From assembly GCA_000435335.1 (NCBI GenBank), contig FR891329.1:34106-98105 (forward strand): DNA of 64,000 nucleotides. Direction: 5' to 3'. Position 1 is the stretch's first letter; each line of letters begins with the position of its first letter. Origin of the DNA: Clostridium sp. CAG:964 (GTDB lineage: Bacteria; Bacillota; Clostridia; Oscillospirales; Acutalibacteraceae). A model generated the notes under the pieces. The model saw only the letters and a program-made list of their open reading frames with translations, was not told where the DNA came from and searched no databases. Both the position numbers and the translations under genes were made by a program. This document shows positions 36,701-43,630 of this stretch, one piece after another.

Positions 36701-38161
36701 CCAAAATCCACCATCCTCCAATTTTAAATTTTTAAATTGTTTTTGCAGTTGTTCCCTAAAACTTGTTAGCCGATTATAATCAGCTTTTTCATATGTGTTT
36801 CCGACCACAAAGGTTTGATCTTTTGATAGCTCTGATTTAGCAGTGTTATATGCACTATAATTCTCTGCAATCACTTTTTTTGCCTCTTCTTTTTGCAATA
36901 ATTGCAACTTCGTGATTTGATCATCAATTTTTCCGTTTACTAGATCTATGTTTTTGGCCTCACTACCAAAAGATTCAGTCAATTGACCCTGAATATTTAC
37001 TAATTCTTTTTGAGCATTTCCTACCTCGCTATAAGACATTGTTACATTATCCAGTTGCGTTTTTACTTCTAAATATTTAGATGTAAAATCTTTGAGATTT
37101 TTTGTGCTTTCTTCATATTCTTTCGATGCTTCAACCGCAGCCTGTCGCTCTTTTTCTTTTGCTTCTTCGACAGTATTGTAATAATTAACAGCAAGAGTTG
37201 TGACTGCACCTATTATTGCTGTTACTCCTGTTGCTAATGTTAGAGAAAAATCTGCCTTGGAGGACATGGATTTTTTCATCAGATTAATATTTCTTACGAT
37301 CGTGCCAATGTTGTCAACCGCTCCAGGTACTACAGTATTAAATGTCCGCAAACTAGATGTTAATTCGGTTATCACTAAAGTTGCGTTCGCTTTATCTGCT
37401 TTTTGGGCTGCCTTTTGTTCAAGTAATTGTTCTTTTTGACTTGCTTTTTCCGCTTCGGCAATGCTTTTTTGATAATTAGACACTTTTTTGTCTACATATT
37501 TATCTTGAGCTAATGTAGTTTTATCAAACTGATTTTCTAATTGTCTTAGTTTAATTATTTCTTGTTCATACTTTTGGGTTGCTTTCTCCAATATGCTAAC
37601 CTGTTTATCACTAAGTTCATTCTTAGACAAAAGTTTTTCTTGTTCTGCTTTTAAACTTGATACTATTTTTCGTTGTTGTTCGAGCTTTGCAGCGATAATA
37701 TTCAATTGATTTTCATATTGGTTATATACAGACATATCTCCAAAACAATTATTCATAATTGCTTCTAATTGTGTTGCTTCTATCCCGATTGCATCAAGGT
37801 ATTCGGTAATTTTTTGTTTCATGCTTTCTATAGTTGATGTTTCAGGTACAATAGCAACAGGTATTTGTATTGGATTACTAGGGCTGTACATCTCTTCAAG
37901 TAGTTTTCTATATGATTCAGGGTCTTGTACCGTCGGTCCTACTGTTTTCCAAAAATATTCCATTTCCGACTGTACTCTTTTTGCCTCGTTCAGTGCAGGC
38001 TCGGCATCGGCTGTTATTTTTACAGTCGCTGTAGTATTGGAGACATCATTTAAATTTGCTTTTATATTTTCAGCAGTTTTAGCTACATCCTTTTCAGCTT
38101 GTTGAGTTTCTGCCTCAAGTACTATTTCTGCCACTAACCTACCAACATTTAGTTCTTCCAT
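33767..38161 (-). CDS. Tail tape measure protein with internal helical repeats
   Basis: At 1464 residues this is the longest gene in the window, as expected for a tape measure protein, which sets tail length and is injected with DNA. It is mainly coiled coil with a hydrophobic patch at about residues 305-325 (FSLTLATGVTAIIGAVTTLA). Between about residues 870 and 1170 it has five or six repeats built around ADERMSLEEKIYTAQQN, two of which share a 34-base identical stretch 195 bases apart. The ATG at 38161 follows AAAGGAATATC; an earlier frame to 38206 lacks a ribosome site and overlaps a terminator. Confidence 0.9.
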   Translation of the reverse strand: MEELNVGRLVAEIVLEAETQQAEKDVAKTAENIKANLNDVSNTTATVKITADAEPALNEAKRVQSEMEYFWKTVGPTVQDPESYRKLLEEMYSPSNPIQIPVAIVPETSTIESMKQKITEYLDAIGIEATQLEAIMNNCFGDMSVYNQYENQLNIIAAKLEQQRKIVSSLKAEQEKLLSKNELSDKQVSILEKATQKYEQEIIKLRQLENQFDKTTLAQDKYVDKKVSNYQKSIAEAEKASQKEQLLEQKAAQKADKANATLVITELTSSLRTFNTVVPGAVDNIGTIVRNINLMKKSMSSKADFSLTLATGVTAIIGAVTTLAVNYYNTVEEAKEKERQAAVEASKEYEESTKNLKDFTSKYLEVKTQLDNVTMSYSEVGNAQKELVNIQGQLTESFGSEAKNIDLVNGKIDDQITKLQLLQKEEAKKVIAENYSAYNTAKSELSKDQTFVVGNTYEKADYNRLTSFREQLQKQFKNLKLEDGGFWKITVETKDAYEELNKLFNYVDKLANDDEISQDIANSFKEQISNNMKSIDKSKISEWQQIVDEYDKAVDTVNGKSNDILEQNIEKLQATYDCLSENTTAIESLSSAYEKLQKGEKLDTAALSELCDAYPQLTKYIAETGDLSLANGEKVREAQKKIIQSNLEALVSDKQALVFKKNRTDEEEALLTKSNAAIAIYRAKLEELNNARVSTKVEINLDDFTAATQTLSNAYKTLDSSKQLDANTTLDLIQKYPEFAEALNKGSGSINDQKRAVEELYKAKQKAMLTSLRSDETELESEISTANKKIAKYDELIEKYSNIGSAVIDYKEKQQQLKNHVEKSNDKLAQTKAQINAINKSSLSDFTKQEDSATKSTAKTNEKLQEQLNLINHRKAINNMSYEEEISWLQMLLKNYAKTADERMSLEEKIYTAQQNLIKQQEQSYSDLYNTQLKNIEHIRAMSQMSNEQYLAELQNIYSTYVLTADERMSLEEKIYTQQQENCSELYKQQTDRIEHLKAMDRLSKQQELAWLQTLYSKYVLTAEERISLEEKIYSLKKSIQDEEAQAIKTAMNAELELLEHRKQLNQLSAEDELAWLQRINNKYKMSVEDRRSMEVKLYQTKKAYEEEIQKLQQETLDKAINALSTRRQHLRITYEEEIKQLRKIYNTYKLTAEQQQQVLEQIRSVSSSARSDRSSQFSNMADGVVEALKNQYQEQRDAEEKVINDSIESWQKWEDETTSAIQAQIDALDDLADAESSEKERQEYENKRQATELLLAYEKDDYNRKQYIKELNRLDNEESKRLADEQREAQKKELQAQIDSAKEQSSKQQEILQAELDAIAKNYDKLMSQYSLENSAYKKMLSSSQNEIVAFIASYAPEYELLGQTLGEKLYRGLKNKIQNIDYYFKNLGILWQYYSNTTSKVANEAVDKFWASRQQYQQQLNNISAVPEVNLTVNFNEPVESPVQVARKMEEVTQKLVAQLKQ

Positions 38162-38187
38162 GATATTCCTTTCATTAATGCATAAAA

Positions 38188-38217
38188 ATAACCATCCAAC
38201 AAACATTGGATGGCTAT
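38188..38217 (-). terminator. Terminator of the moron gene, just before the tape measure gene
   Basis: An 11-base stem with one G-T pair (38188-38198 with 38207-38217) followed by TTTTA on the minus strand, directly after the moron stop codon. Any late transcript coming from the head genes must pass it to reach the tail genes. Confidence 0.75.
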
Positions 38218-38223
38218 TTTTAT

Positions 38224-38775
38224 TTATTCTGATTCGTCCGCAAAGATAATATATATATCATCTATTTTGTTTTTGTTTTTTAAATTGTAATTTACCTGAT
38301 AGACCACATCATTTCTTGTTATCCAGTTATACCAGTATCCATTTTCATTTTCATATGTTGTTTTCCTTAAGTCATTAATTATCTCATACCCGGCATTATT
38401 ATTATCCCATAAAGGGACTATTGAATTAAAATACATTTTCAAATAATCAGGGTCAGGGTTATGTATTATGATTTTTGTCGGCAATTCAACATCTATATAA
38501 GATTTATCTTTTGCCCCATAATAGTTAAAATATACAACATTTTTTTCTAACGAGTAACAGTAGATACCTTCATCCTTAAATTTAACATAAATTCTCTCGG
38601 CAACTGTGCTACAATCTTCTTTTTCAAACTCTTTTTTAAGGCTGTTTACCTCAGTCACCTCATTATCAATATTATTTGACAATTTTTGTGGTTTAAGCAC
38701 AATGCAAACTACACCAATTGTTAAAATTAACAGCACTGACGCTAAACAAACTAATACTAATTTTTTTGTTTTCAT
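38224..38775 (-). CDS. Membrane-anchored moron protein between tail genes
   Basis: A 183-residue protein with a basic start and one hydrophobic segment (MKTKKLVLVCLASVLLILTI, to about residue 30), then a hydrophilic domain ending in IYIIFADESE. It has no lipobox, so it is most likely an N-terminally anchored, outward-facing protein. It is not part of normal tail gene sets. It has its own promoter (38797-38825), its own ribosome site (AAAGGAGATGG) and its own terminator, which marks it as a moron expressed in the lysogen. Possible roles are superinfection exclusion or a host-fitness function. No family recognised. Confidence 0.7.
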   Translation of the reverse strand: MKTKKLVLVCLASVLLILTIGVVCIVLKPQKLSNNIDNEVTEVNSLKKEFEKEDCSTVAERIYVKFKDEGIYCYSLEKNVVYFNYYGAKDKSYIDVELPTKIIIHNPDPDYLKMYFNSIVPLWDNNNAGYEIINDLRKTTYENENGYWYNWITRNDVVYQVNYNLKNKNKIDDIYIIFADESE

Positions 38776-38796
38776 ACAACCATCTCCTTTGTGCAA

Positions 38797-38825
38797 ATAG
38801 TACCACAATTGAGACGGCTTTGCAA
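38797..38825 (-). promoter_or_regulatory. Promoter of the moron gene
   Basis: On the minus strand TTGCAA (38820-38825) and TACTAT (38797-38802) with a 17-base spacer, 21 bases before the start codon. It stands alone within the late operon. Confidence 0.6.
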
Positions 38826-38857
38826 TAATAATATAATAAAATTATTATTACAGTTTA

Positions 38858-39085
38858 TTAATCAATTTCATCGGCGTATACCGCTTTTTGCTTGTTGTCG
38901 TCAAGTGTGTGCATGTCTGCATATTCGTCCATAACAGCAATAAATTCATCGTAGTAATATTTTTCAAACAGTTCCGATTTTGTAATGCCTACGCTTTGTG
39001 CAGCAGCTAACCAGCGTTGGAGCCACCAGATTCCGTTGTATTTGTTGTCAGCTTCCGGTAATCCTTCATTAGCTTCTGCACGCAA
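38858..39085 (-). CDS. Tail assembly chaperone, frameshifted C-terminal part (GT extension)
   Basis: This frame has no ribosome site of its own and overlaps the end of the gene before it. It is read by ribosomes that slip back one base at T_TTT_TTC (39088-39094 on the plus strand), adding 76 residues (RLRAEANEGLPEADNK onward, including YNGIWWLQRWLAAA) to residue 139 of the upstream protein for a 215-residue product. This is the classic gpG/gpGT arrangement seen upstream of tape measure genes; the longer form recruits tail tube protein. Confidence 0.82.
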   Translation of the reverse strand: MRAEANEGLPEADNKYNGIWWLQRWLAAAQSVGITKSELFEKYYYDEFIAVMDEYADMHTLDDNKQKAVYADEID

Positions 39086-39504
39086 ACGAAAAAATCGCTG
39101 TAATCATTTGCCTTTATAAATGCTGTAATAATTTCTGCGAGCTGGTTTAGGCTAAGTGCGTCTGCACAGTTAACATCAAGCAGCCTTGCTTCGTCAAATT
39201 CAAGCAGATTTGCAAGTAACCTACAGAATTCTGTAGGTACTGTAGTAAGCAGCCTGCCTATAAGCTCAAGTATTGCTTTTTTGTCAAGCCTGCTTATCTC
39301 ATCTATCAGCTGTGCAAAATTTTCTGCGTCCGGAAATGCATTGTTAAAAATAATGCTTGGCAGATCATCTGCAATTTTTAAAAACTCAACATATTTTGCA
39401 ACGGTAAGCTTGTGTATCTTAACCCCATGCAGCATATAGCTGCGTGGGGAAGACATATCAAGACTGCTGTCCTTTTTGTGTGCAAGTTTATTAAATATAC
39501 TCAT
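39007..39504 (-). CDS. Tail assembly chaperone (gpG-like)
   Basis: The 165-residue helical protein (HGVKIHKLTVAKYVEFLKIA near residue 30) lies between the tail tube gene and the tape measure gene, the standard place for the tail assembly chaperone. It coats the tape measure protein during assembly. The zero frame ends at 39007; a slippery heptamer at codons 138-139 leads to the extended form. AGGAG precedes the ATG. Confidence 0.82.
   Translation of the reverse strand: MSIFNKLAHKKDSSLDMSSPRSYMLHGVKIHKLTVAKYVEFLKIADDLPSIIFNNAFPDAENFAQLIDEISRLDKKAILELIGRLLTTVPTEFCRLLANLLEFDEARLLDVNCADALSLNQLAEIITAFIKANDYSDFFVCVQKLMKDYRKLTTNTTESGGSNAG
39088..39094 (-). other. Programmed -1 frameshift site T_TTT_TTC
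   Basis: In the frame of the chaperone gene, codons GAT TTT TTC give the heptamer T_TTT_TTC, which obeys the X_XXY_YYZ rule. Slipping back one base enters the open frame that ends at 38858. No strong downstream pseudoknot was recognised by eye. Confidence 0.8.
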
Positions 39505-39508
39505 ACGC

Positions 39509-40072
39509 TTATGCTCCTACAGGTGTTACTGTGTCAAGCCAGGTTAAAGCTGCACCTTTTGCAACATCAGTAGTGCTGCGAATCTTGCCGTCGCACTTAC
39601 GAGGTGTTGCCTTAAATGTAATTGTATACACTTGTGCATCTGTGCTTTCGCCCTTGGTGGTGTGACTGATTGCTATATTAGTAGCCTTGGCAGAGTAGTA
39701 TCTGTACAATCTGTAGCCGCCGTCGGCACGCAGGGCGGCAAACGCCAGTGCAATAGACGGGGCATTGTCAAGTGGACCCTCGTCGATGGAGTTGTCTTCA
39801 TTGACTGTTGCTCCTGTCAACTCAGCAAGAGTTGGCAGCTCCATCTGTGCTACAGCAATTTCGAGGGTTGTTGACTCCCAGTCAGAGCCGGAGTCCCACA
39901 CTCCATCATCTGCATTAATGCTGAAATCTGTGCGGTTGTCAGTAGGCGAACAGGTACGAGCTGACGGTACCTTAACTCTCACGCCGTCCACACTGTATTT
40001 TTCTGCATCGTCGTCTTTGATTTTGTGATAACCAAAGTTACTGAAGCCTTTTAGGTATAGTTTATTTGACAT
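39509..40072 (-). CDS. Major tail tube protein
   Basis: A 187-residue beta-rich protein (MSNKLYLKGFSNFGYHKI; later AALRADGGYRLYRYYSAKAT and VYTITFKATPRKCDGKI) of the phi13-type siphovirus major tail protein family. It polymerises into the tail tube around the tape measure protein. Its position between the tail completion gene and the chaperone is standard. AAAGGAG lies upstream of the ATG. Confidence 0.8.
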   Translation of the reverse strand: MSNKLYLKGFSNFGYHKIKDDDAEKYSVDGVRVKVPSARTCSPTDNRTDFSINADDGVWDSGSDWESTTLEIAVAQMELPTLAELTGATVNEDNSIDEGPLDNAPSIALAFAALRADGGYRLYRYYSAKATNIAISHTTKGESTDAQVYTITFKATPRKCDGKIRSTTDVAKGAALTWLDTVTPVGA

Positions 40073-40109
40073 AGTTTTAATCTCCTTTTAATGTAATTTT
40101 AATTGTTGT

Positions 40110-40481
40110 TTAAATCTTGCCCCACAGAGCTATTTCGCAATAAATCGTTATACTTAAGCTGTCTCTTGCATATATTAACGGCGCTCGCCTTGGCCGAGCT
40201 ATGCAAAACACATCGTCTGTAAGGTCAATTATTGTTTCGTCAGGTCCGCTGTCAAGCAGCTCAAAAATGCTTTTACATGTTGTGTAAGCACTTTTGTAAT
40301 CAGCGTCTCTGACCTGTATTTGTATGTAATGTGTACCTGTGCCATCGTTAATGCCTGCGACAGTATTATCCCACTCTGTACAATTAATAGCTTTTTTGGT
40401 AGTTTCTGCCGCAGGCATATAGTCAATATACACATTGTCATAGCCGTTTTTGGTAAGATATTCTTTTAATGCTGTAAGCAT
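40110..40481 (-). CDS. Tail completion / minor capsid protein
   Basis: A 123-residue protein with the text of the phage minor capsid (tail terminator-like) family: MLTALKEYLTKNGYDNVYID at the start and a closing ARDSLSITIYCEIALWGKI. It probably caps the tail tube at the head side. It overlaps the preceding gene by one base and lies directly before the tail tube gene. Confidence 0.68.
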   Translation of the reverse strand: MLTALKEYLTKNGYDNVYIDYMPAAETTKKAINCTEWDNTVAGINDGTGTHYIQIQVRDADYKSAYTTCKSIFELLDSGPDETIIDLTDDVFCIARPRRAPLIYARDSLSITIYCEIALWGKI

Positions 40482-40918
40482 TATTCTGATTCTCCTCCAG
40501 CAATTAACTTTAAAATTCTGTCTTGCTCTTCTATTAATACGCTTTCAAGGTATTTCGCTTGCCCACCGTGTGGGTGGGAGTAGTTAATCTGCTCGTGCTG
40601 TTGAGCAGCGTATATAGTATTAAAGCTTACACTGCCACTTGTAGCTGTATTTGGCAGTGCTCCGGATATATTAACGCCGCCACCTTTAACTCCCTGTGCG
40701 TATGTATTTCCTTCAAGCTCCACTCTTACGCTGCCTCTCAAGTCTCCGGTATCAACCGGTGCTCTTTGCTGTGACTCCTCGGCAACATACAGCAATGCAT
40801 CTGAAAGCCCTTTTGTTTGCTTTGACGCCATTTTATTAACTGCGTCCTGGATGTTTGCCGTAATTGTATCTAATCCTTTAAGATACTCGCCTTCTTCAAA
40901 ATTAATTTTTATACCCAT
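40481..40918 (-). CDS. HK97 gp10-like connector/tail protein
   Basis: The 145-residue product shows the family core RAPVDTGDLRGSVRVELEG and a following FNTIYAAQQHEQINY with HPHGGQAKYLESVL at the end, as in HK97 gp10-type head-tail joining proteins. It overlaps both neighbours by a single base, indicating coupled translation. Confidence 0.8.
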   Translation of the reverse strand: MGIKINFEEGEYLKGLDTITANIQDAVNKMASKQTKGLSDALLYVAEESQQRAPVDTGDLRGSVRVELEGNTYAQGVKGGGVNISGALPNTATSGSVSFNTIYAAQQHEQINYSHPHGGQAKYLESVLIEEQDRILKLIAGGESE

Positions 40919-41220
40919 TAGACATACACCTCGTAATGGTCAAGTGTGCCGGCAAGGTTATTAATTGGTTTACAGCTTTTTACTGTATATGTAACACCGT
41001 CAACAATAACAATATCAAGCGGTTTGCACATTACCGTTGTAAACAGCATAGCCTCGCTTGTTATTTTATTGCCTGCTGTGTCAAGTATCTCTTTGTAATT
41101 ATGCTCGACTCTACACATTATTTTTGCTGGTGGGGCATATGCTACATCTCCATACTCATTAATACCTGTACGCCTGTGCAAGCTTACCTCTTGAGTGTAA
41201 TAATTTGCAAATATGCTCAT
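40918..41220 (-). CDS. Head-tail connector (stopper-type) protein
   Basis: A 100-residue beta-rich protein (SIFANYYTQEVSLHRRTGIN; CRVEHNYKEI; VDGVTYTVKSCKPINNLAGT) in the place of the head closure or stopper protein. The ATG at 41220 overlaps the stop of the preceding gene (ATGA); the longer open frame to 41379 is antisense-like text without a ribosome site and is rejected. Confidence 0.7.
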   Translation of the reverse strand: MSIFANYYTQEVSLHRRTGINEYGDVAYAPPAKIMCRVEHNYKEILDTAGNKITSEAMLFTTVMCKPLDIVIVDGVTYTVKSCKPINNLAGTLDHYEVYV

Positions 41221-41675
41221 ACTATCACCGCCGTCGCTGCAATGTATTGCCGCAAATAATTGTATGCGATTTGTGACAATAGCGGACAATTTTGCTTGCC
41301 GGCAACAGCACTGTCGCTGTAGCTCTCGGATGCACTGCCAAGAGTAACACTTGTAACTCCTTGCTGCTGTAATGTACATCGTTGCAAAAGCTGTGTATCT
41401 ATAGCAGCCAGTGCCTCTTCGGCAACTGCAAGCTGCACTTTCAAGGGTATGTCTGTAGACATGCCCCTGGGAAATTCAAGCTGCTGGGTATGGCTGTGTC
41501 GATAGCCTTTGAAATTGAGACAATCTATACGGTATGTAGCATTACGCAAATGTATCTCTTTGTCATGCTCTGTTAATCCAAGCCATTTGTCTGACAGCGT
41601 GTCGTGGTGACACGCTGTTATTAAATCATCTGCAGCTACTACTGTTATGTAGCTGTCTATACCTACTGTAAGCAT
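41217..41675 (-). CDS. DnaT-like head-tail adaptor protein
   Basis: The 152-residue product matches the adaptor family often annotated as DnaT-like: SYITVVAADDLITACHH at the start, then HLRNATYRIDCLNFKGYRHS, LEFPRG and VPLKVQLAVAEEAL-like helices (here IPLKVQLAVAEEALAAIDTQ). It connects portal and tail. It follows the major capsid gene by two bases. Confidence 0.7.
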   Translation of the reverse strand: MLTVGIDSYITVVAADDLITACHHDTLSDKWLGLTEHDKEIHLRNATYRIDCLNFKGYRHSHTQQLEFPRGMSTDIPLKVQLAVAEEALAAIDTQLLQRCTLQQQGVTSVTLGSASESYSDSAVAGKQNCPLLSQIAYNYLRQYIAATAVIV

Positions 41676-41677
41676 AG

Positions 41678-42640
41678 TTATCCTTTAGCTCCACTATCAT
41701 CGCCAGGAGTAACAACTGCCGGAGTGATAACTGCAAATGGATAGCGACTATCTCCGCCAATAGCTGTTACAGGGTTAGGCAGCTGCCAGCCTAAACGCAT
41801 TACACATCTCAACGCTACCATATCCTGCTGTGCAAGGTTGTAGATAATCTTGCCCTCACCGTCGCTGATAACAGCTTGGTCAAGCACTTTATATGTCATA
41901 TCCTGTCTGATAGAATACACAGCTTGGCTGAAGTCACCTGCAAGCAGCAGTGCGGTATCCTTTTGCCAGCCACCGTTTTTTACATAATTGACCGGCTGTG
42001 CATAGAGTGTAGCAGGTGTGTCTGCTGTGAGTGCCGGCTGAAATAGCAAACCGCCGTTTTTATCTCTTAGTCCACGCAGCTTACTTTTCATCACGATGTC
42101 ACCAGCAAAGCCGGTGACATCAAAACCATCTGCCTCCACAAATGCCATCACATCGTTAATGTCATCGGCTACATCATCGCCTGTGCCAAGTGCTATCTTT
42201 TTGTTTTTAGCAATTGCATCTGCAACGATTCCCTCCGGCCAGCTTTCCGGCTTATCCTTGCCGAAAAAGGCCGCTGCATCAATAACCTTTGCAAATGCTT
42301 CGATAATCGCCGGCTTAATTTCCGCAAAAATGTCGTATGTGCTGTCATCAAGTACAGCCTCCGGAATTGGGATAATAACTGCAATTTCTTCTGCGGTTAC
42401 AAACTTGTTTTGCCATTTCGCTGCTGATACTGCTTTTAGACCGTTGTCCCCGCTGACAAATCCCGCAACAGGTAATGCACTTAACACCGGAAGCTTGCGT
42501 TGCTTTGATGTCATATTAGGCAGCTTACGCATCAGGCTTAAAGCCGCACTGCCTTGTCTTACTCCTGTGATAATTTCGTTTGATTCTTCAATCGGGATTA
42601 ATGCTTCTGCGTCACTTCTTGTAATAATATTATTTGCCAT
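41678..42640 (-). CDS. Major capsid protein (HK97 fold)
   Basis: A 320-residue HK97-type capsid protein: an N-terminal arm, then RQGSAALSLMRKLPNMTSKQ, LPVLSALPVAGFVSGDNG, an E-loop-like stretch, and KWQNKFVTAEEIAVIIPIPE, common to this family. It follows the scaffold gene by three bases with AGGAGATAAG upstream. There is no separate protease gene, so the capsid is probably scaffolded without cleavage. Confidence 0.85.
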   Translation of the reverse strand: MANNIITRSDAEALIPIEESNEIITGVRQGSAALSLMRKLPNMTSKQRKLPVLSALPVAGFVSGDNGLKAVSAAKWQNKFVTAEEIAVIIPIPEAVLDDSTYDIFAEIKPAIIEAFAKVIDAAAFFGKDKPESWPEGIVADAIAKNKKIALGTGDDVADDINDVMAFVEADGFDVTGFAGDIVMKSKLRGLRDKNGGLLFQPALTADTPATLYAQPVNYVKNGGWQKDTALLLAGDFSQAVYSIRQDMTYKVLDQAVISDGEGKIIYNLAQQDMVALRCVMRLGWQLPNPVTAIGGDSRYPFAVITPAVVTPGDDSGAKG

Positions 42641-42643
42641 AAC

Positions 42644-43180
42644 TTATCTCCTCCTAAGAATGTCGTTCATCGTTCTTTTTGCTGCCGGCTCTCCTGCCGG
42701 GTGGTATGGGGCATATGGTGCTGATTTATCTTTTTTGATAACAACCGCCGGAAATTCCTCCGTAGCCGTTGCTACAGCCTCCTGTAAGCCTGTGATTGTC
42801 CCATCATCATTGACTTTGATGTTGCTTCTGTCAATGACCTTCGCAAGCAGCTTGCTGTCATAGCCCTGTAGCGACTTAATTTCGGCTGCTATAATTTTAT
42901 CGTTTACAGCCGAGAGCTTTGCCTGCAAATTACTGTTAAAATTAGTAATACGCTTGTTAATGTCACCTAGCTCCTCACCGTCAGCTACACCCAAAATACC
43001 TCTCAGTGTGTTTTCATACAGCCTGTTATCAGACCTGAGCTTTTCGAGTTCATCCTTTGTGTCAGACTGCTTAGGTTCCGTGTTGGCCCCGGCAGTTGGT
43101 TCATTTTCCGGTTGAGCTTTTCCGTCCGGGTCCGCAAACAGCTGGATGTTTGGTTTTAGCTTTGGATCGTTCTTATTCAT
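42644..43180 (-). CDS. Phage scaffolding protein (Gp20-like)
   Basis: A 178-residue charged, helical protein with PNIQLFADPDGKAQP at the start (a usual leader of Firmicute scaffolds), a coiled coil (ELEKLRSDNRLYENTLRGIL) and a basic C-terminus (RTMNDILRRR). It guides capsid assembly and is then lost. AAAGGAGGAG precedes the ATG. It opens the gene group downstream of two internal terminators. Confidence 0.82.
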   Translation of the reverse strand: MNKNDPKLKPNIQLFADPDGKAQPENEPTAGANTEPKQSDTKDELEKLRSDNRLYENTLRGILGVADGEELGDINKRITNFNSNLQAKLSAVNDKIIAAEIKSLQGYDSKLLAKVIDRSNIKVNDDGTITGLQEAVATATEEFPAVVIKKDKSAPYAPYHPAGEPAAKRTMNDILRRR

Positions 43181-43224
43181 TTGATAACTCCTCCTTTTTT
43201 GATTTTTTTAAATTTTAGGCAATA

Positions 43225-43247
43225 TAAAAAGCCCCCGGTTGGGAGCT
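43225..43247 (-). terminator. Second internal late terminator
   Basis: On the minus strand AGCTCCC pairs with GGGGGCT around a four-base loop (43230-43247), followed by TTTTT. Confidence 0.7.
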
Positions 43248-43342
43248 TAATAACATAGTCATTGGTATATGCGTTTAAATACCGTTTAAATTCGTTTAAT
43301 TTGCATTTAATAATTTTGTTAGATTAATTTTACTATGATAAT

Positions 43343-43379
43343 AAAAAAGCCACACAAGGCAAAATAACCGCCTTGTGTG
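43343..43379 (-). terminator. First internal late terminator
   Basis: On the minus strand CACACAAGGC pairs perfectly with GCCTTGTGTG (43370-43379 with 43351-43360), followed by GGC and TTTTTT. It closes the group ending with the small gene at 43427. Confidence 0.85.
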
Positions 43380-43426
43380 TACTTCCTTTTTTGTGTAAAA
43401 ATACCGTCCCGTTATATTAAGGGCGG

Positions 43427-43630
43427 TTATAATAAACCATATTGCGTTAGAAGCCATTTTGCATTGTATGCAAGCATTCGGTCAATATCATAGTCAGTAG
43501 AGTCAACCCCTATTTCCTCTACTTCCTCTTCTGTGTATGGTGTTGCCTTTTCCAGGAGGCATTTGTAAAATTTTATTTTCTCCGGTGTTAACCGATCAGG
43601 TTTTTCCTTTTGCTTTATATCTGAATCCAT
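43427..43630 (-). CDS. Small acidic protein beside the MuF gene, possible immunity protein
   Basis: The 67-residue product is acidic (PYTEEEVEEIGVDSTDYDID) and has no recognised family. Its ATG lies inside the last codons of the MuF gene with GGAGGGG in front, so it is made together with it. A small acidic gene directly after a gene with a toxin-like C-terminus is the usual place of an immunity protein, but this is inference from context. A terminator follows directly. Confidence 0.6.
   Translation of the reverse strand: MDSDIKQKEKPDRLTPEKIKFYKCLLEKATPYTEEEVEEIGVDSTDYDIDRMLAYNAKWLLTQYGLL

Larger units (their letters stand above)
43181..43426. other. Intergenic region near the middle of the prophage with two terminators
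   Basis: About 245 bases without a gene. It holds two leftward terminators (43343-43379 and 43225-43247). Between them at 43270-43312 are four degenerate GTTTAA-type repeats of about eleven bases (GCGTTTAAAT, CCGTTTAAAT, TCGTTTAATT, TGCATTTAAT). It lies close to the middle of the prophage. Confidence 0.6.

Noticed and set aside
42096..42863. 255-codon open frame on the plus strand
   Set aside because: It lies opposite the major capsid and scaffold genes, is rich in Ser/Thr/Ala from antisense codons, and has no ribosome site.
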